Below are positions 17,250 to 25,722 of a DNA stretch of 64,000 bases, in pieces. The notes beneath the pieces are model-generated. The model had not been told where the DNA came from and did not search any database. It worked only from the letters and a program-made list of their open reading frames with translations. Source of the stretch: JAJTGZ01 sp964403525 (GTDB lineage Bacteria > Planctomycetota > Phycisphaerae > Phycisphaerales > UBA1924); contig CAYOGE010000012.1 in the NCBI GenBank assembly GCA_964403525.1, positions 1 to 64,000 on the forward strand, in the 5' to 3' direction. Within the stretch, counting starts at the first letter, position 1, and the number at the start of each line of letters is the position of its first letter. Both the position numbers and the translations under genes were made by a program.

Positions 17250-17470
17250 ACAACAACTGGTTGGAGCTCGTTGGCTCGTGTTTGGGCCGCACAGTTGAGT
17301 GGATTCACCTCCGAGGCTCCCTGGACAGTCGACCGTCCCGAACCGCCGGTCCGGGGCAATTCCACATGTGCAAATTGCAGTCCCCGCGCCCCGGCCACCG
17401 ATCACACTCGGTGATCTCGGCGACGCGGCGATGCGCCGGGCGAGCCTCTCCTCTCACCGGAGCGCAGCCG

Positions 17471-19024
17471 ATGCAGCAACCAGGAACGGCCAGCGAGGTT
17501 CACGACTCCTCCATGCCGCCCGATGTCAGCGACAGCCCCCTCTACAACCATGACCTCGCCCCGGTCCCCCCGCATCGACGCAACTGGACGACCTACAGCT
17601 ACGCCGCGCTGTGGATCAGCATGGCCCACTGCATCCCGACCTACATGTTCGCCGGCGGGCTGATCGCCGTGGGCATGAACTGGTGGCAGGCGCTGCTGAC
17701 GATCGCGATCGGCAACACGATCGTGCTGGTGCCGATCCTGCTCAACGCACACGCGGGCACCAAGTACGGCATCCCCTTCCCGGTGCTGGCGCGGGCCTCG
17801 TTCGGCACACAAGGAGCAAACGTGCCCGCGATTCTCCGGGCCGTCGTCGCGTGCGGGTGGTTCGGCATTCAGACCTACATCGGTGGCGAAGCTGTCAAGA
17901 CCTTCCTGATCGCGGCGTGCCCGGGCTTCGCGAGCCTCGGGGGCGACTTCGCCATCATGGGGCTCTCGCTCCCATCGTTGATCACGTTCATGCTCTTCTG
18001 GTCGGTCAACGTGGCGATCGTGCTCTGGGGCATGAACTCCGTGCGGGTGTTTGAGAACTGGGCCGCGCCGCTGGTGCTGGTCATGGCCCTGGTCCTGCTG
18101 GTGTGGATCGTCTGGCGGGCGGGCGGGGCAGGAACGCTGCTGACCAGCCCCTCCAGGTTCGGCACCCTCGGCGCGTTCTGGCCGGTCTTCGTGCCGGCGC
18201 TGACGGGCACCGTCGGATTCTGGGCCACACTGTCCCTCAACATCCCCGACTTCACCCGCTACGGCAAGGGCCAGCGCGAGCAGGCCCTGGGTCAGACACT
18301 CGGCCTGCCGACAACCATGCTCGTTTTCTCCGCGATGGCCGTCGTGATCACCGGCGCGGCCCAGAAACTGCTCAGTGGAGCCGACGCCAAGACGCTCTGG
18401 GACCCGGTCGTCGTGCTCTCGCACATCACCTCGTCATCACCGCCGCCGGGCATGCAGGAGCCGCTGATCGGGTCCGCCGGGCTTCGGATCGCCGTCGCGC
18501 TGCTGGCGCTGGTGGGTGTGGGCGTCGCCACGCTGGCAACGAACATCGCCGCCAACGTCGTGAGCCCCGCCAACGACTTCGCCAATATGGCCCCGCGCCT
18601 GATCTCGTTCAAGACCGGCGCGGTGATAACCGGGGTGCTCGGCATCGTGATGATGCCGTGGAAGCTGCTGGCGAACCCCAGCGCCTACATCTTCGAGTGG
18701 CTGATCGGCTACTCCGCTCTTCTGGGGCCGATCGCCGGAATCATGATCGCTGACTACTGGATCGTGCGCCGGCGCGAACTGGATGTGCCCGACCTGTATC
18801 GCACCAACGGGCGCTATGCCGGCGTGAACCCCGTCGCGATCGCGGCGCTGCTGGTCGGGGTTGCGCCGAACGTTCCCGGCTTCCTCAAGCAGGTGCACGT
18901 CTGGGAGAATGCGCCCGCGGCCTTCAGCGCGATCTACACCTACGCGTGGTTCACCGGCGTGCTCCTCGCCGGCGGCGTCTACCTGCTCGGCATGAAGCTG
19001 CGCAGGCCGGCTCAGCCCTCGTAG
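17471..19024 (+). CDS. NCS1-family nucleobase:cation symporter
   Basis: 517 residues with about 12 hydrophobic helices. It is the nucleobase-cation-symport-1 family (uracil, allantoin, hydantoin or cytosine permeases). The N-terminus DSPLYNHDLAPVPPHRRNWT and the following TYSYAALWISMAHCIPTYM are typical of the family, as is FWATLSLNIPDFTRY near the middle. The neighbouring genes make uracil or thymine the likely cargo. ATG 17471 gives the expected N-terminus; the frame is open to 17246. It is convergent with the aminotransferase, overlapping it by 13 bp. Confidence 0.93.
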   Translation: MQQPGTASEVHDSSMPPDVSDSPLYNHDLAPVPPHRRNWTTYSYAALWISMAHCIPTYMFAGGLIAVGMNWWQALLTIAIGNTIVLVPILLNAHAGTKYGIPFPVLARASFGTQGANVPAILRAVVACGWFGIQTYIGGEAVKTFLIAACPGFASLGGDFAIMGLSLPSLITFMLFWSVNVAIVLWGMNSVRVFENWAAPLVLVMALVLLVWIVWRAGGAGTLLTSPSRFGTLGAFWPVFVPALTGTVGFWATLSLNIPDFTRYGKGQREQALGQTLGLPTTMLVFSAMAVVITGAAQKLLSGADAKTLWDPVVVLSHITSSSPPPGMQEPLIGSAGLRIAVALLALVGVGVATLATNIAANVVSPANDFANMAPRLISFKTGAVITGVLGIVMMPWKLLANPSAYIFEWLIGYSALLGPIAGIMIADYWIVRRRELDVPDLYRTNGRYAGVNPVAIAALLVGVAPNVPGFLKQVHVWENAPAAFSAIYTYAWFTGVLLAGGVYLLGMKLRRPAQPS

Positions 19025-20331
19025 ACCTCGTCGACCAGGCCAAGCCCGCCGTCGATCACGCCGAACGCCTCGGCCATCTCCGCCTCGTTGATGCACAGCG
19101 GGGGGTTGCACATGATGCCGCTCCCCTGCGTCAGCGTGAAGAGCCCGTTCTCGCGGAAGAACCTGCCGACCTTGGGCATCACCGGGTGGGCGCCGTTGTA
19201 CGGCACCAGCAGGTCGTTCTTCGCGTTCTTGCGCAGCTCGATCAGGCCGAAGAGGCCGATGTTGCGGTGCGTGCGCACGCACCGGTGCTTCGCGGCCAGG
19301 CGCTCCATGTGCCCGCGCATCACCTCGCCCATCCGCACCGAGTTCTCGACCATCTTCTCGTCGATGAGCACTTCGATCGCTGCCTCGGCGGCGGCAAGGC
19401 ACATCGGGTGGGCGTTGTACGTCAGCCCGCCCCAGAACACGTTCTCGCGGAAGTGGTTGGCGATGCGGTCGCTCACGGCCATCACGCCCAGAGGCATGTA
19501 CGAACTGGTGAGCCCCTTGGCCATGGTCACAATGTCGGGCACGATCCCCCCGTGCTCGAAGGCGAAGAGCTTGCCGGTCCGGCCCCAGCCGCACATCACC
19601 TCGTCGCAGATGAGCAGGATGCCGTGCCTGTCGAGCAGCGCCTTGAGCCCCTGCAGATACCCCTCAGGCGGCGGCAGGATGCCGTTTGTCCCCGTCACCG
19701 TCTCGATGATCATCGCGGCGATGTTCTTCGGCCCCTCGTACTGGATGACCTCTTCAAGGTACTGCAGGTTGTTGGCGACGATCTCGGCGTCGTTGCCGCC
19801 GAAGGAGTAGCTGTACGGCCGCGGGTCCATCACGCGCACCACGCCGTTCATGCCCGGCTCGTTGGGCCAGCGGCGCGGGTCGCCGGTGAGCGAGATCGCC
19901 CCGTGCGTGGCGCCGTGGTAGCTGCGGTAACGGGCGATGATCTTGTGCCGGCCGGTGAAGAGCCGTGCCGCCTTGATCGCGTTCTCGTTCGCCTCCGCGC
20001 CGCCGAGGGTGTAGAAGAACGTGTTGAGGTCACCGGGGACGAGCTCCGCCAGCCGCTTGGAGAGCCGCGCCCGCACCTCGGTCGCCATGCCGGGGTATGC
20101 GTAGAGCAGGGTCGCGGCCTGATCCTGGATCGCCTTGATGACCCGCGGGTGCCCGTGCCCGATGTTCACGCTCATGAGCTGGCTGTTGAAGTCGAGCCAG
20201 CGCTTCCCCTCGGGCGAGTAGAGATACACACCCTCCGCCCGCGCGATCGGCAGCGGGTCAACCTTCCCGGTCGCCGACCACGAAAAGAGCGAGTGCTTCA
20301 GGCAAAGGTCAACCATCTCCTGCGAGTTCAT
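19012..20331 (-). CDS. class III aminotransferase, likely beta-alanine:pyruvate type
   Basis: 439 residues, PLP-dependent omega-aminotransferase. The PLP-Lys region reads DIVTMAKGLTSSYMPLG, the Asp motif is LLICDEVMCGWGRTG, and GGAEANENAIKAAR binds phosphate. In this operon its natural substrate is beta-alanine (or beta-aminoisobutyrate), giving malonate semialdehyde for the next enzyme. ATG 20331 with GGAG upstream is preferred over the ATG at 20352. The assignment of substrate is from context. Confidence 0.88.
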   Translation of the reverse strand: MNSQEMVDLCLKHSLFSWSATGKVDPLPIARAEGVYLYSPEGKRWLDFNSQLMSVNIGHGHPRVIKAIQDQAATLLYAYPGMATEVRARLSKRLAELVPGDLNTFFYTLGGAEANENAIKAARLFTGRHKIIARYRSYHGATHGAISLTGDPRRWPNEPGMNGVVRVMDPRPYSYSFGGNDAEIVANNLQYLEEVIQYEGPKNIAAMIIETVTGTNGILPPPEGYLQGLKALLDRHGILLICDEVMCGWGRTGKLFAFEHGGIVPDIVTMAKGLTSSYMPLGVMAVSDRIANHFRENVFWGGLTYNAHPMCLAAAEAAIEVLIDEKMVENSVRMGEVMRGHMERLAAKHRCVRTHRNIGLFGLIELRKNAKNDLLVPYNGAHPVMPKVGRFFRENGLFTLTQGSGIMCNPPLCINEAEMAEAFGVIDGGLGLVDEVYEG

Positions 20332-20360
20332 GCAAGGCTCCACGTTACTCAAGAATCAAA

Positions 20361-20478
20361 GGGTGCCACAGACTCCTCCGGCTCGGGGGAGGAGTCTGTG
20401 CTTCGGGGGCGAGGGGGGGCATCGGGCAACAGCTACCGCACAGACTCCCCGTCACAGCCCAGGGAGTCTGTGGCACCC
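20361..20478. repeat. cloverleaf-like palindromic element
   Basis: The outer arms GGGTGCCACAGACTCC (20361-20376) and GGAGTCTGTGGCACCC (20463-20478) are perfect complements. Inside, each arm also has its own nearby partner: ACAGACTCCTCC with GGAGGAGTCTGT (~20368-20400), and CACAGACTCCC with GGGAGTCTGTG (~20440-20472). The DNA could fold as one long stem or as two adjacent hairpins. It fills most of the gap between the dehydrogenase and aminotransferase genes. Confidence 0.85.
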
Positions 20479-20502
20479 AGGCAGTGGTGCCGTCTTGTCC
20501 GT

Positions 20503-21993
20503 TCAACTCATCCACGTCGCGTCCTTCTGCACGGCCCACTTGCTGGTCACTTTCCGCTGGCGCGTCCAGAAGCGGTAGCCGTCCCAGCCGGTGATGTTGC
20601 CGTGCCCAAAGAGCGAATCGTTCCACCCGCCGAACCCGAACGGCTCGCGCGGCACCGGAACGCCGACGTTCACGCCGCACATGCCCGCATCGACACGTGC
20701 GATCACCCGCCGCGCAACATCGCCGCTTGTGGTATAGACGCACGACGCGTTGCCGTACGGGCTTGCGTTCTCGATCTCGATCGCCTGCTCCAGCGTGCCG
20801 ACGCGCACGACCGAGAGCACCGGTCCGAAGATCTCCTCTGTCGCGGCCGGCATGTCCATCGTCACGCCGTCAAGAATCGTCGGGCCGACCCAGTACCCGC
20901 CCTTGACGCCCTCGGCTGTGCGCCCGTCGAGCACAACCTTGGCGCCCTGCTTCTCGGCCTGGTTGATGTACCCGCGGATCCGCTCGAGGCTGGCGGCGCT
21001 GGTGATCGGTCCCAGGTCCTTGCCCGCCACGATCTTGGCCGCTTTCTCCCGCACGCTCTTGAGGATGTGGTCCACCTCGCCGACAGCGATCAGCACCGAC
21101 GCGGCCATGCAGCGCTGGCCGGCGCACCCGACAAACGACGCCACCACGTTCTCCGCCGTCAGTTCCGGGTCGGCGTCTGGAACAACCAGCAGGTGGTTCT
21201 TCGCCCCGCCCAGGCACAGTGCCCGCTTTCCCTGCATCGACGCCCGGCCGTAGACCGCTTTGGCCACACGTGTGGAACCGACAAACCCGAACGCCTTCAC
21301 GCCCGGGTGATCGCACAACGCCTCGACGACCTCACGTCCACCCTGCACGAGGCTGAACACACCCTTTGGCAACCCGGCATCGCTCAGCAGCTGCGCCAGC
21401 CGCAGCGACGACAGCGGCACCTGCTCGCTCGGCTTGAGGATGAACGCGTTGCCCCCCATCAGCGCCTGCGGCAGCATCCACAGCGGAACCATCAGCGGGA
21501 AGTTGAACGGCGTGACGCCCGCGACCACCCCCAGCGGTTCGTACACCACCTCGCACGACACGCCCCGGCTCACCTCAAGCTGATTCCCCGCCGCAAGGTT
21601 GGGGAGCGAGCAGCCGTACTCCACGCACTCAATCCCCTTCTCGACCTCCGCCTTCGCCTCGCCGTAGACCTTGCCGTTCTCGTGGCAAACGAGCCACGCC
21701 AGTTCATCGATGTTCGCCAGCATCAGCTCGCGCAGCTTGTACAGCACCTGCGCCCGCTCCCTCATGGGCCAGCCGCGCCAGTCCGAAACAGCCTTCGCCG
21801 CCGCCTTCACCGCGGCATCGACATCTTCAGCGCCGCTCATCGCCACGGTACTCATCGCCTTCCCGTGCCGCGGGTTGATCACGTCCATGCGATGGGTCGA
21901 AGTCAACGGATCGCGCCACTCGCCGCCGATGTAATTGCGGGCAGGCGCGAACGGGGTCAGGTCGTAGCTCTTGGCTGAGAATGGGGGGATCAT
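20503..21993 (-). CDS. mmsA: CoA-acylating (methyl)malonate-semialdehyde dehydrogenase
   Basis: 496 residues, aldehyde dehydrogenase superfamily. The catalytic Cys is in FVGCAGQRCMA (~285), with FGFVGSTRVAK for NAD binding, the LCLGGAKNHLLVVPDAD block typical of MMSDH, and EEIFGPVLSVVR. It converts malonate or methylmalonate semialdehyde to acetyl- or propionyl-CoA with loss of CO2. This is the last step of the reductive pyrimidine route encoded around it. Confidence 0.93.
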   Translation of the reverse strand: MIPPFSAKSYDLTPFAPARNYIGGEWRDPLTSTHRMDVINPRHGKAMSTVAMSGAEDVDAAVKAAAKAVSDWRGWPMRERAQVLYKLRELMLANIDELAWLVCHENGKVYGEAKAEVEKGIECVEYGCSLPNLAAGNQLEVSRGVSCEVVYEPLGVVAGVTPFNFPLMVPLWMLPQALMGGNAFILKPSEQVPLSSLRLAQLLSDAGLPKGVFSLVQGGREVVEALCDHPGVKAFGFVGSTRVAKAVYGRASMQGKRALCLGGAKNHLLVVPDADPELTAENVVASFVGCAGQRCMAASVLIAVGEVDHILKSVREKAAKIVAGKDLGPITSAASLERIRGYINQAEKQGAKVVLDGRTAEGVKGGYWVGPTILDGVTMDMPAATEEIFGPVLSVVRVGTLEQAIEIENASPYGNASCVYTTSGDVARRVIARVDAGMCGVNVGVPVPREPFGFGGWNDSLFGHGNITGWDGYRFWTRQRKVTSKWAVQKDATWMS

Positions 21994-22017
21994 GATGGGC
22001 TCATCGGACGGGGGTGG

Positions 22018-23490
22018 TCAAGTTGAAGACGGTAGCTTGCGCTGAACGCCGCGCGGCTCAACCGCCTTGTTGCGAAGGTCCTGCGCGTACGCGAAGTCGG
22101 CATGGCACGGGCGGTCGATGTACCGGCCCCAGCCCGGTTCGGTGGTGAGCTTGCCGTTTTCCCACAGAACGCGGCCGCGGCCGAGCGTGACGGCCGCGTT
22201 GCCGGTCACCGTCATGCCCTCGTAAATGTTCGTATCCACTTTCTGGTGGTGGGTCTTGGCGGAGATCGTGCGCGATTTGGCGGGGTCCCACACCACGATG
22301 TCGGCGTCACCGCCGGGGGCGATTGTTCCCTTGCGGGGGTGGATGTTGAAAATCCGCGCCGTATTGGTGCTGGTGACGGCGACGAACTCACTCGGCGTCA
22401 GCCGCCCGGTGCGCACCCCGTGGTGCCACAGAACGCTCATCCGATCCTCGATCCCGCCGGTCCCGTTGGGGATCTTCCGGAAGTCGCCCACCGCCGCGTT
22501 GCCCGGCCCGCCGCGCTTCTGCGGCGTGCAGAAGCAGCAGTGGTCAGTGGCGGTTGTCTGCAGGATGCCCCCTTGCAGGCCGCGCCACAGCGCCGCCTGG
22601 TGCTCCTTCGAGCGGAACGGCGGCGACATGACGTGGGCCGCGGCCTTGTCCCAGTCCGTGTTCTGATACACCGAGTCGTCGATCACCAGGTGCTGCGCCA
22701 GCACCTCGCCGAACACGCGCTGCCCCTCGCTCCTGGCCCGAGCGATCGCATCCATGGCGTCGCTGCATGAGGTGTGCACCACGTAGAGCGGCACACCGAG
22801 CACCTCGGCGATGCGGATCGCCCGGTTTGCCGCCTCCGCTTCCACCTCGGGCGGGCGCGACAGCGGGTGCCCCTCCGGGCCGGTGATCCCCTTGTCGAAT
22901 ACTTCCTGCTGGAGACGGAACACCAGTTCGCCGTTCTCGGCGTGCACGGTGCACAGCGCCCCAAGCTCCTTCGCACGCATGAAGCTGGAGATCAGCACGC
23001 CATCATCAACCATGATGGCGTTCTTGTACGCCATGAAGTGCTTGAAGCTGTTCACGCCGTGCTCACGCGTCAGCGTCTCCATGTCGGCACGCACCGATTC
23101 GTCCCACCATGTCACGGCAACGTGGAACGAGTAGTCGGCCGCGGCCTTGGCGGCCCAGCCACGCCACTTCTTGTACGCCTCAACCAGCGACTCCTTCGGC
23201 GCGGGGATCACAAAGTCGATGATCATCGTCGTCCCGCCCGCCGCCGCCGCGCTGGTGCCGGAGAAGAAGTCCTCCGAAGCCACCGTCCCCATGAAGGGCA
23301 GTTCCATGTGCGTGTGCGGGTCGATTCCGCCGGGCATCACAAACGCCCCGCCGGCGTCGATCGTGCGTGAGCCCGTCGGCGCGTCGAGGCCCGTCCCGAC
23401 CGCGGCGACCTTCTCGCCAACAACCAGAACGTCCGCCCGCCGCTCACCCTCCGCCGTTACAACCGTCCCACCCTTGATGATGATCGACAC
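22018..23490 (-). CDS. hydA: dihydropyrimidinase (D-hydantoinase family)
   Basis: 490 residues of the cyclic amidohydrolase family. The metal ligands HTH are in GGIDPHTHMELP (~58), the carboxylated Lys is in FKHFMAYKNAIM (~150), then His in CTVHAENGE and VVHTSC, and Asp in TTATDHCCF. It opens dihydrouracil or dihydrothymine to the N-carbamoyl-beta-amino acid. It lies 12 bp after the ureidopropionase gene in one operon. Confidence 0.95.
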   Translation of the reverse strand: MSIIIKGGTVVTAEGERRADVLVVGEKVAAVGTGLDAPTGSRTIDAGGAFVMPGGIDPHTHMELPFMGTVASEDFFSGTSAAAAGGTTMIIDFVIPAPKESLVEAYKKWRGWAAKAAADYSFHVAVTWWDESVRADMETLTREHGVNSFKHFMAYKNAIMVDDGVLISSFMRAKELGALCTVHAENGELVFRLQQEVFDKGITGPEGHPLSRPPEVEAEAANRAIRIAEVLGVPLYVVHTSCSDAMDAIARARSEGQRVFGEVLAQHLVIDDSVYQNTDWDKAAAHVMSPPFRSKEHQAALWRGLQGGILQTTATDHCCFCTPQKRGGPGNAAVGDFRKIPNGTGGIEDRMSVLWHHGVRTGRLTPSEFVAVTSTNTARIFNIHPRKGTIAPGGDADIVVWDPAKSRTISAKTHHQKVDTNIYEGMTVTGNAAVTLGRGRVLWENGKLTTEPGWGRYIDRPCHADFAYAQDLRNKAVEPRGVQRKLPSST

Positions 23491-23502
23491 GGGCGTTCCT
23501 CC

Positions 23503-24372
23503 TCAATGCTTCACGATCTCGTCGTACGCCTCGGGCCTGCGGTCCCGGTAGAACTGCCACGTCGAGCGCGCGGCCTCGATCTGTGCAAAGTCCAGGTCGT
23601 GCACCAGCAACTCGTCCTTGTCCTCGCTCGCCTGCGCGAGGATCTCCCCGCGCGGGTTGACGAAGTAGCTGGTTCCGTAGAACTTGCCGATGTTCCACGG
23701 CGCCTCGGTGCCGACGCGGTTGATGCACCCCATGAAGTAGCCGTTGGCCACCGCGTGAGCAGGCTGTTCGATCTTCCACAGGTGCTGGCTGAGCCCGGCG
23801 GTCGTGGCCGACGGGTTAAAGACGACCTCCGCGCCGTTGAGCCCCAGGCAGCGGGCCCCCTCCGGGAAGTGACGGTCGTAGCAGATGTACACGCCCACCT
23901 TCGCGTACCGTGTCTTGAACACCGGGTAACCGCCGTTGCCCGGCTTGAAGAAGAACTTCTCGAAGAACCCGGGGTTCACGTGCGGGATGTGCTGCTTGCG
24001 GTACTTGCCCAGGTAGGTGCCGTCGGCGTCGATCACCGCGGCGGTGTTGTAGAGCACCCCGCTCATCTCACGCTCGTAGATCGGCACCACGATCACCATC
24101 GAGTGTTTCCTGGCATACCCGGCCATCAACTCGCACGTCGGCCCGGGCACCTCCTCGGCCGCCTCGTACCAGCGCGTGTCCTGGCTGGGGCAGAAGTACG
24201 GACCGTTAAAGATCTCCTGCAGGCAGAGGATCTGCACGCCCTTCTTGCCCGCTTCGTCGATCAGGGGCAGGTGCTTATCCACCATCGCCTTCTGAACCTG
24301 CGCGATCGGCGTGGTGTTGTCGTTGATCGGGTTGCTGCATTGGATCAGCCCGCAGCGGACGACTTTGCTCAT
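23503..24372 (-). CDS. pydC: beta-ureidopropionase (nitrilase superfamily amidohydrolase)
   Basis: 289 residues, N-carbamoyl-beta-alanine amidohydrolase type. The Glu-Lys-Cys triad is visible in LCLQEIFNG, GKYRKQHIP and VYICYDRHFPE. It releases beta-alanine, CO2 and ammonia from carbamoyl-beta-alanine. It sits between hydA and preA; the BIME-like element lies in the gap upstream of its start. Confidence 0.93.
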   Translation of the reverse strand: MSKVVRCGLIQCSNPINDNTTPIAQVQKAMVDKHLPLIDEAGKKGVQILCLQEIFNGPYFCPSQDTRWYEAAEEVPGPTCELMAGYARKHSMVIVVPIYEREMSGVLYNTAAVIDADGTYLGKYRKQHIPHVNPGFFEKFFFKPGNGGYPVFKTRYAKVGVYICYDRHFPEGARCLGLNGAEVVFNPSATTAGLSQHLWKIEQPAHAVANGYFMGCINRVGTEAPWNIGKFYGTSYFVNPRGEILAQASEDKDELLVHDLDFAQIEAARSTWQFYRDRRPEAYDEIVKH

Positions 24373-24383
24373 GGTGATCTCCG

Positions 24384-24444
24384 CGTGGAGCTGGTTTTCA
24401 ACCTGCTCCGAATCAGACCCGGCAGGTTGGCAACCTGCCCCACG
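24384..24444. repeat. BIME-like inverted pair of REP-type palindromes
   Basis: Left unit 24384-24409 (CGTGGAGCTGGTTTTCAACC then TGCTCC) and right unit 24421-24444 (GGCAGGTTGGCAACCTGCCC then CACG) are each palindromic. They face each other across 11 bp, with CGTGG at both outer ends. It lies between preA and pydC inside an operon. The same unit is found in frame at 12034-12093. Confidence 0.85.
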
Positions 24445-24450
24445 TAAACG

Positions 24451-25722
24451 TTAGTGCGCGCCCTTCTTCGGGCGGAGCGGTTTCTTCTGCTCGACCGCCT
24501 CGTTCCACGAAGTGGGGGGGAAGCCGTTATCGACCTGCACCATCGAGATGCAGTCAGGGACCGGGCACACGATCTGGCAGAGGTTGCACCCCACGCACTC
24601 CGACTCGTCAACCACCGGCACGCGCGTCTGCTTGCCGCTGGGGTGGATGCACTGGTGGGCGCCGTCGTGGCACGCGGCGACGCACAACTGGCACCCGATG
24701 CACTTGTCGGCGTCGATCTTCGCGACCGTCTCGTAGTTGAGGTCCAGGTCACCCCACTCGCTGAACCCGGGGATCGCCTTGCCGACCATCTGCTCGACCT
24801 TCGTGAACCCGTGCGTCCGCATGTACTCGGCCAGCCCGTCGTTCATGTCTTCAACCACCCGGTACCCGCGCAGCATCACCTCGGTGCACACTTGCACGCT
24901 CGACGAGCCGAGCAGGATGAACTCCACCGCGTCGCGCCAGTTGCTGATGCCTCCGATCCCGCTGATGGGCAGGCCGAACGCCTTCTCGCGGGCGAGCGCC
25001 GCGACCATGTGCAGCGCGATCGGCTTCACCGCGGCGCCGCAGTACCCGCCGTTGGTGCTCGCGGTCGCCACCCTCGGCTCGGGCACGAACCGGTCGATGT
25101 CCACGCCGATGATGCTCTTGATCGTGTTGATGAGCGAAACGCCGTGCGCGCCGCCGCGCTTGGCCGCCAGCCCGTGGGGCACGATGTTCGATACGTTCGG
25201 CGTGAGCTTCACCAGCACCGGGATGGTCGAGTAGCCCACCGCCCAGGAGGTGATCTCCTGGTTCACGCTCGGCTCCTGCCCGACCGCCGAGCCCATCCCC
25301 CGCTCGCACATGCCGTGCGGGCAGCCGAAGTTCAACTCGATGCCGTCCGCGCCGGTGTCGATGGTGCGCTTGATGATGTCGCGCCACTCGTCACGCGTCT
25401 CGACCATCAGCGACACGACCACCGCGTGCCTGGGGAAGAGCCGCTTCGTCTCGGCGATCTCCTTGAAGTTCACCTCGAGCGAGCGGTCGGTGATCAGCTC
25501 GATGTTGTTGAAGCCGGCCCCGCGCACGCCACGGATGTTGATCGCCCCGAACCGGCTCGACACGTTCTGGATCGGCACCCCCAGCGTCTTCCAGACCGCC
25601 CCGCCCCAGCCGACGCCGAAGGCCCGCTGGATCTGCAAACCCGAGTTTGCCGGCGGCGCCGAGGCTAGCCAGAACGGGTTGGGTGCCTTGATGCCGCCGC
25701 AGTTTACGCTCAGATCAACCAT
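24451..25722 (-). CDS. preA: NAD-dependent dihydropyrimidine dehydrogenase, PreA subunit
   Basis: 423 residues. A DHOD-like FMN barrel has the active-site loop IELNFGCPHGMCERGMG. Two C-terminal 4Fe-4S motifs are CIGCQLCVAAC and CVGCNLCQIVCP. With PreT it reduces uracil and thymine to the dihydro forms, the first step of the route. Its start overlaps the end of preT by 8 bp, so the two subunits are coupled. Confidence 0.95.
   Translation of the reverse strand: MVDLSVNCGGIKAPNPFWLASAPPANSGLQIQRAFGVGWGGAVWKTLGVPIQNVSSRFGAINIRGVRGAGFNNIELITDRSLEVNFKEIAETKRLFPRHAVVVSLMVETRDEWRDIIKRTIDTGADGIELNFGCPHGMCERGMGSAVGQEPSVNQEITSWAVGYSTIPVLVKLTPNVSNIVPHGLAAKRGGAHGVSLINTIKSIIGVDIDRFVPEPRVATASTNGGYCGAAVKPIALHMVAALAREKAFGLPISGIGGISNWRDAVEFILLGSSSVQVCTEVMLRGYRVVEDMNDGLAEYMRTHGFTKVEQMVGKAIPGFSEWGDLDLNYETVAKIDADKCIGCQLCVAACHDGAHQCIHPSGKQTRVPVVDESECVGCNLCQIVCPVPDCISMVQVDNGFPPTSWNEAVEQKKPLRPKKGAH

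Noticed and set aside
18946..21978. 1010-codon plus-strand frame
   Set aside because: Lies opposite the aminotransferase and dehydrogenase genes; composition is that of a reverse shadow (His/Arg/Asp-rich).
24384..24444. Rho-independent terminator between preA and pydC
   Set aside because: Two facing palindromes without a T-run, and the same unit occurs in coding DNA, so a REP-type repeat fits better.
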